Assembly (NCBI GenBank): GCA_000702245.1
Contig: JNKY01000010.1
Span: 310,001 to 374,000, forward strand
Reading direction: 5' to 3'
From: Lachnospiraceae bacterium C6A11
GTDB lineage: Bacteria > Bacillota > Clostridia > Lachnospirales > Lachnospiraceae
Length of the DNA stretch: 64,000 nucleotides
Shown here: piece by piece, positions 17,071-25,076 of the stretch
How the letters are laid out: the number at the start of each line of letters is the position of its first letter
Numbering within the stretch: position 1 is the stretch's first letter
The notes under the pieces: generated by a model
The model's database searches: none
What the model saw: only the letters and a program-made list of their open reading frames with translations
What the model was told of the DNA's origin: nothing
Position numbers and translations under genes: made by a program

Positions 17071-17927
17071 TGAAAGCAAAAAGAAAAGCAAATCTTGCGG
17101 TATCCTACCTGATACTCGTTATTATAAGTATTATTTGGTTATTCCCATTCGTATGCCTTGTACTTCAGAGCTTCAGAGGCTATTCAGCAGCTGATGGCGG
17201 CGGCGGTATGGTTAACTACCTGCTTCCTAAGAGATGGACACTTGATTCATACAAGTTCCTCTTCAACAAAGACAGTAAGTTTATGAAGTGGTATCTCAAT
17301 ACCTTCATAATCGCAGCTGTTGTAACAATCGTACAGAGTTTCGTTGTTGTTTGCGTAAGTTACGCACTTTCAAGAATGAGATTCGCAGGTAGAAAACTCC
17401 TCATGAACATCTGGCTCGTGCTCGGAATGTTCCCTGGATTCCTTACAATGATCTGTCTGTATTTCCTTCTTAAGGAAATCGGCCTTACACAGGAAGGTGC
17501 TATTCCGGGACTCATTCTTATCTCAGTAGCCGGTTCAGGTATGGGATACTATGTATGTAAGGGATACTTTGATACTATCCCTAGGTCGCTTGATGAAGCG
17601 GCAAGAATTGATGGTGCTACAAGATTCCAGATCTTACACATTCTGATCGCACCACTTTCAAAACCTATCATTATCTATCAGCTCTTAGTAGCATTCATGG
17701 CTCCATGGTGTGATTACATCTTCGCATCATACGTAGCATTCGGTAAGAGTGACAGCTACAACGTTGCTGTAGGTCTCCAACGATGGGTTTGGACAAATGA
17801 TTATCAGGGATATTTCACCAGGTTCTGTGCCGGTGGTATCCTGGTAGCAATACCGGTAACAATTCTCTTCATGTGCTTACAGAAGTACTATGTTGAAGGT
17901 GTTACAGGCGGTGCCGTTAAGGGTTAA
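17070..17927 (+). CDS. malG: Maltodextrin ABC importer permease (MalG type)
   Basis: A permease of 285 residues with six predicted membrane segments and an EAA loop at about 174-190 (DEAARIDGATRFQILHILIA). It pairs with MalF to form the channel. The start codon overlaps the malF stop by one base (TAATG), typical of coupled translation. The usual MalK-type ATPase is not encoded in this window. In many Gram-positive bacteria one shared ATPase (MsmX/MsmK type) serves several such importers, so this is expected rather than a defect. Confidence 0.92.
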   Translation: MKAKRKANLAVSYLILVIISIIWLFPFVCLVLQSFRGYSAADGGGGMVNYLLPKRWTLDSYKFLFNKDSKFMKWYLNTFIIAAVVTIVQSFVVVCVSYALSRMRFAGRKLLMNIWLVLGMFPGFLTMICLYFLLKEIGLTQEGAIPGLILISVAGSGMGYYVCKGYFDTIPRSLDEAARIDGATRFQILHILIAPLSKPIIIYQLLVAFMAPWCDYIFASYVAFGKSDSYNVAVGLQRWVWTNDYQGYFTRFCAGGILVAIPVTILFMCLQKYYVEGVTGGAVKG

Positions 17928-17962
17928 TATCGTAGCGTTCATAGTTTAACAGGTTTAATGTT

Positions 17963-18001
17963 CGGGACCGGTTCAGTTATATAAGTGACTGGCCGGTCCC
18001 G
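17963..18001 (+). terminator. Strong hairpin between malG and the LacI-type gene
   Basis: CGGGACCGG (17963-17971) pairs perfectly with CCGGTCCCG (17993-18001), with further CAGT/ACTG pairing inside. The downstream sequence has only a short T-run, so it may terminate partially and lower regulator expression relative to the importer. Confidence 0.55.
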
Positions 18002-18023
18002 ATTGTTTAAGAAGGCAAAGCTT

Positions 18024-19019
18024 ATGGAAGATAAGATAACTATTGATGACATAGCAAGAGAATTAGGGGTTTCGAAGACGACTGTCTCCCGCGCGGTTTC
18101 GGGGAAGGGCAGGATAAGCGATGAAACAAGGACTAGGGTGCTCAATTATATAGAAGCACACAACTACAGACCTAATCCGATGGCTAAGGGTCTCGCACAA
18201 AAGAAAACCTATAATATCGCGGTTGTCTGGCCTGAGGATTATGAGGCCGTTGATCTTCCGTTTTTCCAGAAATGCGTACTCGGCGTAAATAAAGTTACGA
18301 CCGAGAACGGTTATGATATTCTCATCAGCTTCGTTGATAATGAGAAGTTCCATAACCTGCGGCGTATCGTAGAGAATCAGAAGGTGGATGGAGTAATACT
18401 CACGAGAACACTGATCAACGATCGGCCGGCTGAATATCTTAAGGTATCGGGAATACCTTTCGTTGCCATAGGAAGCAGCGATGATAAAGAGATAATCCAG
18501 ATAGATAATAACAATTTCGGAGCCTGCAGAGAGCTTACCGGAATACTCCTCTCGAAGGGTATGAGGAAACTTGCGATAATCGGTGGTGACATAAATCATG
18601 TGATCACCAGAACGAGATATAACGGATTCCTCCAGGCGTTCGAAGATAAAGAAATTGAAGTGGATCAGTCACTGGTATTTCTTAATTCCAGCGATCCGAT
18701 AAAGATTATGGCGATAATTGATGAGCTTATAAGAAGGAAGGTTGACGGAGTCATCTGTATGGACGACGCGATAGCCGGACAGGTTATAACCAAATGCAGG
18801 AACGAGGATATCCGCATACCGGACGATATACGTGTCGCATCCTTCTACAACAGCTCGATACTGAAAAATATGGTACCGTCGGTGACATCGCTGAACTTCG
18901 ACGACGAGAACCTCGGCGCGGTTGCGGCAAGGACCCTGATCGACAAGATAGAGGGCAAGACGGTGAAGAACAGAATTGAAACCTCCTATGAGGTGATACT
19001 TAAGGATAGTACAAAATGA
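18024..19019 (+). CDS. LacI-family regulator, probable MalR
   Basis: A repressor of 331 residues with an N-terminal helix-turn-helix (TIDDIARELGVSKTTVSRAV) and hinge, then a sugar-binding core. The ATG at 18024 follows GAAGG with an 8-base spacer. An upstream in-frame GTG lies inside the hairpin and has no ribosome site. Encoded directly behind malEFG, it is the likely maltodextrin-responsive repressor of the operon and the probable binder of the ACCGGTT palindromes at 14132-14168. It differs clearly from the other LacI-type protein at 5135. The adjacent galactanase gene may also be under its control, but no matching operator was seen upstream of it. Confidence 0.9.
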   Translation: MEDKITIDDIARELGVSKTTVSRAVSGKGRISDETRTRVLNYIEAHNYRPNPMAKGLAQKKTYNIAVVWPEDYEAVDLPFFQKCVLGVNKVTTENGYDILISFVDNEKFHNLRRIVENQKVDGVILTRTLINDRPAEYLKVSGIPFVAIGSSDDKEIIQIDNNNFGACRELTGILLSKGMRKLAIIGGDINHVITRTRYNGFLQAFEDKEIEVDQSLVFLNSSDPIKIMAIIDELIRRKVDGVICMDDAIAGQVITKCRNEDIRIPDDIRVASFYNSSILKNMVPSVTSLNFDDENLGAVAARTLIDKIEGKTVKNRIETSYEVILKDSTK

Positions 19020-19117
19020 AGCATCACTGATGCGGTGATAAAAACGGTAAATAATCACCGACGAGGGAAGATAAAAATAGGCACTACTGTTCAGAATTGA
19101 AAAGGAAAATAAGCTAT

Positions 19118-21544
19118 ATGTTCAAATATTATTTAAAGAAAACTTCAGCCGCAGTTGTTGCGGCAGCACTCATACTTTCTATGGGCACCGCAAGAGTAAT
19201 ACATGCAGATACCGAGGAAAGCACACAGGATACAGAGATTACCGAAGAAGTGTCGGATGGTGATGATGCTACGGAGGCTGCGGACGGCACTACAGATGGC
19301 GACACACCGCTTCTCATAGCTACTCAGGACAACACAGAGGGACTTCTCATTGCAACAAGCGGTGATGCCGGTGAAGGCACAGCGGTTGACGCAGGCGTAT
19401 ATGTAAAGAAGATCGCGCTTTCTGATGATTTTTACACAGGTGTTGATGTTTCATCTTACCTTTCAGAGATCGAAAGCGGCGTTAAGTATTATGATTTCGA
19501 AGGAAACCTTCTTGATGAGGTAGGCTTCTTCAAGCTTCTTGCTGATAACGGCATTAATTCGGTTCGTCTCAGAGTATGGAACGATCCTTATGATGCAGCA
19601 GGAAAGGGCTATGGCGGCGGAAACTGCGATATCGACAGAGTTATCACTATGGGCAAATACGCCACAGAGGCAGGCCTCAGAGTGCTCATCGATTTCCACT
19701 ATTCAGACTTCTGGGCAGATCCTTCAAAGCAGAATGCTCCTAAGGCATGGGCTGATATGGATCTTACAACCAAGACCAAGGCGCTTCACGATTATACCTA
19801 CGATTCAGTGAAGAAGCTTAAGGATGCAGGTGTTAACGTTACTATGGTTCAGGTTGGTAACGAGACAACCACCGGTATGTGCGGCGAGACAGACTGGACA
19901 AGCGTATGTACGCTCATCAAGGCCGGCTGTGACGCGGTTCACGAGGTTGATCCAAGCATCCTGAGAGCAGTGCATTTTACAGATGCTGAGGACAACAAGT
20001 ATTACGCATACGCAAGATACCTTGATAACAATTCGGTAGACTATGAAGTATTTGCTTCTTCATATTATCCATACTGGCACGGAGATTACGACAATCTTGC
20101 AACGCAGCTTCACAACGTGGCTGACAACTTCAATAAAAAGGTCATGGTTGTTGAAACCTCTTATGCATATACACTTGATGACGGCGACGGTACAGGAAAT
20201 ACAATAGGCGAAGGCACCTCAGGCGTAGATATGAGATACACCGTTTCAGAGCAGGGCCAGGTAAACCTTGTTCATGATGTTACTGAAGTCGTTACAAGCT
20301 TCGGCGAGCTGGGTATCGGCGTATTCTGGTGGGAGCCGGCATGGATACCTGTAGAGGTTGTTAAGGATGCAGGCGGCACAGGAAGCTACGAGACAAATAT
20401 GGCTCTCTGGGAGAAATACGGTTCAGGCTGGGCTACTTCAGCCAGCGGCGAATACGATGAGGATGCAGCAACATGGTTCGGCGGTTCTGCAGTAGATAAC
20501 CAGGCGTTCTTCGATTTCTCAGGACATCCGCTTGAAACACTTAAGGTATTTAACTATATCAGAACAGGTACAAATGCACCGTTCGGTATCACAGATATAA
20601 AGGTTGACCCGGTTACCTACGGTCTTACAGAAGAGATTAAGATGCCTGAGAATGCTATCCTTTACTACACGGATGGTTCAACAGAGGAGATTCCTGTTGC
20701 CTGGGCTATCAATGATATTGAAGATGCAAAGAACACAGGCGCAGGCGTTTATGAGATCAGAGGAGATATTATTATCGGAGATGGTGAGTTCTATGAGATC
20801 ACCTGTGAACTGAGACTTAACTCTGATAACCTTCTTACGAATCCGGGCTTTGAGGATGCTTCGATGGGAGCATGGAAGATCACAGATGATGTGAACGGAA
20901 ACAAGCCTTGCGTTGACAGAAAGAAGGACAGCAGCAATGTAAGAACAGGCGAGTATTGTCTCCACTTCTGGGATGATGAAGACATCAACTACAAGGTTGA
21001 GCAGACTGTTTACCTGAAGAAGGGTACCTACAAGCTTGGTACATGGATAGAAGGCGGCGACGCAGGAGCTGACCCTGAGTTCAAGCTTTATGCGAAGACA
21101 GATACAAATACCTATGAGGTTCTTACGGGAGTTACCTCATGGCAGCAGTACCAGAATCCTGAGATCGATGATATCGTGATCGAGGAGGATGGAATGGCTC
21201 TTACGATCGGCATCTCCGTTAAGGCTGCTAAGGGCGCCTGGGGAGCATGGGATGATTTCTATCTCTACAGCACATCAGAGGGCGGCGGAATCATGCCGGG
21301 TATGGAGAATAAGACTACAGAGGATACGGTTGAGCCGGCTGATGATAACAAGAAGGATGATAAAGACACCGGTTCGGTTAAGCCTAAAAAGAAGAAGCAT
21401 CTTTCTCCGGCTGCTATGATAGCTGCATTTGTCGGCGGTGGAGTTGTTGTTCTCGGAGTGCTTGTTGCGATAATCACAAAGGCTAAGAAGAAGGGCGGCA
21501 CGCTTGGCGGTGATTCATCTGATGACAAGAAGGATGACAAATAA
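19118..21544 (+). CDS. Membrane-anchored GH53 endo-beta-1,4-galactanase
   Basis: A surface enzyme of 808 residues that should cleave beta-1,4-galactan side chains of pectin. Order: signal peptide (1-31), Thr/Asp/Glu-rich linker, GH53 barrel about 105-475 with VQVGNET (acid/base Glu249) and VVETSY (nucleophile Glu346), a bacterial Ig-like domain (about 488-565), and a carbohydrate-binding-like beta domain starting LLTNPGFEDAS. A Lys/Asp-rich spacer, a C-terminal membrane helix (AAMIAAFVGGGVVVLGVLVA) and a basic tail follow. The C-terminal helix anchors it without an LPxTG motif. The ATG at 19118 follows AAAGGAAA. A TTG seven codons earlier is a weaker option. A galactanase behind an alpha-glucan operon suggests a mixed plant-polysaccharide locus. 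Confidence 0.9.
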   Translation: MFKYYLKKTSAAVVAAALILSMGTARVIHADTEESTQDTEITEEVSDGDDATEAADGTTDGDTPLLIATQDNTEGLLIATSGDAGEGTAVDAGVYVKKIALSDDFYTGVDVSSYLSEIESGVKYYDFEGNLLDEVGFFKLLADNGINSVRLRVWNDPYDAAGKGYGGGNCDIDRVITMGKYATEAGLRVLIDFHYSDFWADPSKQNAPKAWADMDLTTKTKALHDYTYDSVKKLKDAGVNVTMVQVGNETTTGMCGETDWTSVCTLIKAGCDAVHEVDPSILRAVHFTDAEDNKYYAYARYLDNNSVDYEVFASSYYPYWHGDYDNLATQLHNVADNFNKKVMVVETSYAYTLDDGDGTGNTIGEGTSGVDMRYTVSEQGQVNLVHDVTEVVTSFGELGIGVFWWEPAWIPVEVVKDAGGTGSYETNMALWEKYGSGWATSASGEYDEDAATWFGGSAVDNQAFFDFSGHPLETLKVFNYIRTGTNAPFGITDIKVDPVTYGLTEEIKMPENAILYYTDGSTEEIPVAWAINDIEDAKNTGAGVYEIRGDIIIGDGEFYEITCELRLNSDNLLTNPGFEDASMGAWKITDDVNGNKPCVDRKKDSSNVRTGEYCLHFWDDEDINYKVEQTVYLKKGTYKLGTWIEGGDAGADPEFKLYAKTDTNTYEVLTGVTSWQQYQNPEIDDIVIEEDGMALTIGISVKAAKGAWGAWDDFYLYSTSEGGGIMPGMENKTTEDTVEPADDNKKDDKDTGSVKPKKKKHLSPAAMIAAFVGGGVVVLGVLVAIITKAKKKGGTLGGDSSDDKKDDK

Positions 21545-21652
21545 TGATCAATGATTCTGTCGGGCAGACAGATGATAAAGATGAAAGCTGTTGATATTTG
21601 AAACGATGTTTCAGTAAAAAAACAGTTTATGAATCGACCAAAATATGATAAA

Positions 21653-21696
21653 ATGGTAGAAGTCAGTAGTAAGGGCTTCTACCATTTTTGTTTTTT
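21653..21696 (+). terminator. Intrinsic terminator after the galactanase gene
   Basis: ATGGTAGAAG (21653-21662) pairs perfectly with CTTCTACCAT (21676-21685), followed by TTTTTGTTTTTT. Confidence 0.85.
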
Positions 21697-21753
21697 AAGT
21701 ATCACTATGGTTGGAGAGTTATATGACATAGTATGATGAAGGAGGATTACATT

Positions 21754-22416
21754 ATGGCAAAGTACAGGTGTAAGATTTGCGGGGCTGTATTTGAGGTTCC
21801 GGATGGAGAAGAACCGGTATGTCCGGTATGTAAAGCAAGAGGGGATAATCTTGAACTTGTAGAGGAGGGAAAAGTAGTGGCAAATAAATACGCAGGAACA
21901 CAGACAGAGAAGAATCTTCAGGCAGCATTTGCGGGAGAGTCACAGGCAAGAAATAAATACACATATTTCGCATCAGTAGCTAAGAAGGAAGGCTATGAGC
22001 AGATCTCAGCACTTTTCCTTAAGACAGCAGACAACGAGAAGGAGCACGCAAAGATGTGGTTCAAGGAGCTGGGTGGTATCGGTGATACTAAGGCTAACCT
22101 TGCTGCAGCTGCTGACGGCGAGAATTATGAGTGGACAGATATGTATGAAGGCTTTGCAAAGACTGCTGAGGAAGAGGGCTTCCCAGAGCTTGCAGCAAAG
22201 TTCAGAGGAGTTGGTGAGATAGAGAAGCATCATGAGGAGAGATATCGTGCACTTCTTAAGAATATCGAGACAGCTCAGGTATTTGAGAAGAGTACAGTAA
22301 AGGTTTGGGAGTGCCGTAACTGCGGACATATCGTAGTCGGAACCGCTGCTCCTGAGGTTTGCCCTGTATGTAATCATCCACAGAGCTTCTTCGAGGTACA
22401 TGAGGAGAATTACTAA
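21754..22416 (+). CDS. rbr: Rubrerythrin with an extra N-terminal rubredoxin domain
   Basis: A protein of 220 residues with three modules. Residues 1-35 are a rubredoxin-like iron site (CKIC at 6-9, CPVC at 23-26). Residues about 45-180 are a four-helix diiron domain with the ferritin-like ExxH pairs ([22 protein letters not shown]). Residues about 187-218 are a second rubredoxin site (CRNCGH, CPVCNHP). Rubrerythrins reduce hydrogen peroxide and protect anaerobes from oxidative stress. A standard rubrerythrin has only the C-terminal rubredoxin. The ATG at 21754 is 8 bases after GAAGGAGGA. A second ribosome site precedes Val42 and may make a short form. Confidence 0.92.
   Translation: MAKYRCKICGAVFEVPDGEEPVCPVCKARGDNLELVEEGKVVANKYAGTQTEKNLQAAFAGESQARNKYTYFASVAKKEGYEQISALFLKTADNEKEHAKMWFKELGGIGDTKANLAAAADGENYEWTDMYEGFAKTAEEEGFPELAAKFRGVGEIEKHHEERYRALLKNIETAQVFEKSTVKVWECRNCGHIVVGTAAPEVCPVCNHPQSFFEVHEENY
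21861..21879 (+). promoter_or_regulatory. Internal ribosome site and GTG start inside rbr
   Basis: GAGGAGGG is followed after 7 bases by an in-frame GTG (21877-21879), exactly between the N-terminal rubredoxin module and the diiron domain. Initiation here would yield a canonical rubrerythrin of about 179 residues. Confidence 0.45.
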
Positions 22417-22720
22417 ATTATTGTTTATATAATTGAACGTACGACATAAATACCGGATGTATTCACCCGGTATTTCTGTCTGTTTGTTGCAATTATAAAA
22501 GCATGAGCACACATATCTCGAAGTATTGCGGGATATGCGTCAAATCAAACAAATCATTGCTTGCTGTTTTTTCAAGATTGTTCCAATGTTTGAGCGAAGC
22601 GAGTTTTGGGACAATCTTAGAAAAAACCAAAGCTGATTTGTATTGATTTCGCATATCTTAGTCACACTGAGAGATATGTGCGCTCATGCTGTATTTATAT
22701 TACGACAAACAATAATTTAG
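22413..22720. repeat. Structured repeat element, copy 1 (191-bp core hairpin plus outer arms)
   Basis: The core at 22500-22690 folds almost end to end. A 20-bp outer stem has one mismatch (AGCATGAGC against GCTCATGCT at the ends), a middle stem has GATATGCG/CGCATATC and CAAATCA/TGATTTG, and an inner stem has AAGATTGT/ACAATCTT around the tip TTTGAGCGAAGCGAGTTT. Outside the core, a perfect 14-bp inverted repeat (22413-22426 with 22707-22720) includes the stop codons of both convergent neighbours. A core of identical length and about 90 percent identity lies at 59260-59450, and most differences between the copies are compensatory. The two copies point to a dispersed family, either a non-autonomous mobile hairpin or a structured RNA. 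No open reading frame of interest is inside. Confidence 0.85.
22448..22475 (+). terminator. Weak terminator hairpin after rbr
   Basis: AAATACCGG (22448-22456) pairs with CCGGTATTT (22467-22475). A mixed T-rich stretch follows. It lies in the left outer part of repeat copy 1 and has no counterpart in copy 2. Confidence 0.5.
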
Positions 22721-23748
22721 AGGTGCCATCTACCTGAAGCTCCGCATGGTAGAACAAGCTTGCTTGCGGTTACCGGGAGTCCGATTTCGGAGCTCTCGAC
22801 TGAGCCGCCGTGTTCAGGAATTATTATGGTTGACATAATGTATGTAAGGACTGCAGGTGCAAGTCCTGTTGTATACGAGTTTATGAGGAAGAAAAGTGGA
22901 TCATCTGAAAGCAGCTGAGCGGTCAGCTCAACAAGCTCGTAGATGCTGTCCTCCATCTTCCATATTTCACCCTTAGGGCCTCTTCCGTAGGAAGGAGGGT
23001 CCATGATGATTCCGTCATAATGATTGCCGCGACGTATCTCACGCTCGACGAATTTCTTGCAGTCGTCAACGAGCCATCTGATAGGTGCATCTGAAAGGCC
23101 TGAGGAGGCTGCGTTTTCCTTTGCCCAGCTTACCATACCCTTTGATGCATCAACGTGGGTTACAGCGGCTCCTGCAGCTGCAGCGGCAAGGGTTGCACCA
23201 CCTGTGTAGGCGAAGAGATTGAGTACCTTGACCTTTTTCTCACCGGTAGTGTTAGAATTGTTGGCGGCTGAATTATTGCTGCCGGCTGAAGTATTGTTTC
23301 CGCTGCCGTTTGCTGATCCGCTGTTCTGAAGGATGCGATTGCGTATCAGCGAATAGGTCCAGTCCCAGTTAACTGCCTGCTCCGGGAAGAGTCCTGTATG
23401 CTTAAAGGAGAATGGCTTCAGGTGGAAGGTGAGGGTATAACGCCCTGAATTGCCGGATGTTTTGTTGCCCGGATCATCGGATGCTGTGTTATCCGATTCG
23501 GTTACATCAGGAAGCGTATAGTTGATCGTCCATTCCTCAGGGAGATCGAAGAATTCCCAGCTTCCGCCGCCCTTATCGCTTCTGTGATAGTGGGCGTTCA
23601 GCTTCTTCCATTCTTTGATTTTTCTTGGTGTATTCCACAGAACCTGCGGGTCAGGTCTGAGGAGTATCTGATCTGCCCAGCGCTCAAGCTTCTCGCCGCG
23701 GGAGCAGTCAAGTATTTCATAATCTTTCCAGTTAGATGCAATCCACAT
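22717..23748 (-). CDS. RlmI/RlmL-like SAM-dependent methyltransferase
   Basis: A protein of 343 residues of the COG1092 type, which methylates 23S rRNA cytosine in characterised members. The SAM-binding motif VLNLFAYTGGATLAAAAAGA, the acidic residue of VTHVDAS, and the catalytic-region motif MDPPSYGRGPKGE are all visible. The N-terminal PUA domain of full-length RlmI is missing. Two Ser/Asn/Gly/Thr-rich inserts interrupt conserved sequence, at about 82-101 and about 142-168, which is unusual for a core rRNA enzyme. The ATG follows AAGGAAA. The gene is convergent with rbr, with the structured repeat between them. The substrate base cannot be assigned with certainty. Confidence 0.8.
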   Translation of the reverse strand: MWIASNWKDYEILDCSRGEKLERWADQILLRPDPQVLWNTPRKIKEWKKLNAHYHRSDKGGGSWEFFDLPEEWTINYTLPDVTESDNTASDDPGNKTSGNSGRYTLTFHLKPFSFKHTGLFPEQAVNWDWTYSLIRNRILQNSGSANGSGNNTSAGSNNSAANNSNTTGEKKVKVLNLFAYTGGATLAAAAAGAAVTHVDASKGMVSWAKENAASSGLSDAPIRWLVDDCKKFVEREIRRGNHYDGIIMDPPSYGRGPKGEIWKMEDSIYELVELTAQLLSDDPLFFLINSYTTGLAPAVLTYIMSTIIIPEHGGSVESSEIGLPVTASKLVLPCGASGRWHL

Positions 23749-23827
23749 GGTATTTCCTTTCGTGTAGATGTTTTGTTTTCAAAATAAAGTATCGTCTCCG
23801 GAGCATAGCCGGTTTGTAACATCCTTC

Positions 23828-23855
23828 ATTATACAATAAATCTGTTTTAATACAA
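23828..23855 (-). promoter_or_regulatory. Promoter of the methyltransferase gene
   Basis: On the minus strand, TTGTAT (23850-23855) and TATAAT (23828-23833) are 16 bases apart, giving a leader of about 70 bases. Confidence 0.55.
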
Positions 23856-23944
23856 TATGCGAAACCAACGATTCCAAACAATTATACCAATTAAATAATC
23901 TGCGGGTTTTTGTAATGATCAGCTGGTTTGCAGATTCGCCTATC

Positions 23945-25009
23945 TTAGTATGTGATATTCAGCAGCTCCGAGATCAGATTGAAGTCTGTGAAGTAGGTCA
24001 TGCTCGCAACTCGGTTCGAGGTTTTGTTGACCGTGAGGATCAGGCAGTCGTTTTGCTCGACGTTGTAATAAATGTATGAATCCGAATGAACGTCTAAAAA
24101 GGTCTGATTGATCTTCGCGCGGTCGTCGTATTTGTAATCTGTGACGCGGGATGCGGTTATCTCGGCCTGATTGATCGAAACGCCGTAGAACTTGTATTTG
24201 CGGTCGGAGGTATTGATGCCCACCTGGCGGTTGTTGATGTAGATGATGTTCAGTCTGCCGTCGGTCCTGACCTTGACGCCGCCGCCCAGATCGAATGGGA
24301 GCGGTGTGGAAGCCTCGTCGCCGAAGCTGAACACGGTATGTGTTTCTGCGTGTATTTTATATTCCGGAAGGCGGAGGAGGTGCGTGATGTCCTCGCCCTT
24401 AGAATCGATAACGTATGCGATGCCCTGGTTGATGAGAAATACGATCACGATCGCCACCAGAAGCCCTATCAGCTTGCCGAAGAGTGAGAAGATTTTGCGG
24501 ATCATCTTGCCGGTGTCGCTGCTCTTTGAAAGGTCAGGAAGAGGGATGTTCTTCGAGTCCGGAAGGATAATCTCCCGGCCTTTGATCAGGCTTTTGACAA
24601 GCTGAACCACGCGGCGTATTTTCTTGGTAAAATACCCCTGAATGACAAGGATGAGTATGATGCCGGAGGATATGGTTATCGTCGCGAGCGGATCAACCTC
24701 CACGACGTTCAGCTGCAGTATTATTTCGTACAGAAGGAAGGTGAGGATGAGATACTTTGTGATGGACATGACAATGAAAGCCATCTGCGTATTTCGGCCG
24801 CGCAGGTCCTTGAAGGTGATCGGAACCAGTGTCTGGTTGGTGATCACTTTCGTGATGGCTGTTGTGAGAAGATCCCTGACCATGACAAATACGAACATCG
24901 CCAGAAGGAACTTCAAGAGATAGCTCGTGATGGAGCCCTGATTGTTATGTATCCAGTTTTTTATCTCGTCGACTGCGAGGGTTACTATCCCTGTGATAAA
25001 ATCGATCAT
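23945..25009 (-). CDS. Multi-pass membrane protein of unknown function
   Basis: A protein of 354 residues. Hydrophobic segments occur at about 28-50, 73-100, 108-126 and 174-195, with a basic cytosolic stretch between the third and fourth (KKIRRVVQLVKSLIKGREI). The arrangement of helices followed by a basic linker faintly recalls mechanosensitive-channel-like proteins, but the conserved MscS beta domain is not evident. After the last helix comes a beta-rich external domain of about 150 residues. The ATG follows GGGGAG by 6 bases. It is divergent from the HELSH membrane protein gene across a region with a symmetric promoter and tandem repeats, so the two may be co-regulated. Function not recognised. 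Confidence 0.7.
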   Translation of the reverse strand: MIDFITGIVTLAVDEIKNWIHNNQGSITSYLLKFLLAMFVFVMVRDLLTTAITKVITNQTLVPITFKDLRGRNTQMAFIVMSITKYLILTFLLYEIILQLNVVEVDPLATITISSGIILILVIQGYFTKKIRRVVQLVKSLIKGREIILPDSKNIPLPDLSKSSDTGKMIRKIFSLFGKLIGLLVAIVIVFLINQGIAYVIDSKGEDITHLLRLPEYKIHAETHTVFSFGDEASTPLPFDLGGGVKVRTDGRLNIIYINNRQVGINTSDRKYKFYGVSINQAEITASRVTDYKYDDRAKINQTFLDVHSDSYIYYNVEQNDCLILTVNKTSNRVASMTYFTDFNLISELLNITY

Positions 25010-25046
25010 ATGCTGCTCCCCGGTACGTTTTTCCTATGTAATTATG

Positions 25047-25076
25047 ATACCATATTCTTGGGGTATATGGTATAAT
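25047..25076. promoter_or_regulatory. Symmetric divergent promoter: back-to-back extended -10 elements
   Basis: A perfect 9-bp inverted repeat, ATACCATAT (25047-25055) and ATATGGTAT (25065-25073), places TGGTATAAT on the plus strand (25068-25076) and TGGTATCAT on the minus strand. Each would drive one of the divergent membrane protein genes. The dyad could also bind a regulator. Confidence 0.5.

Noticed and set aside
22500-22690. Ordinary intrinsic terminator for rbr
   Set aside because: Far too long. It lacks a T-run at the closing end and has a distant homologous copy with covariation.
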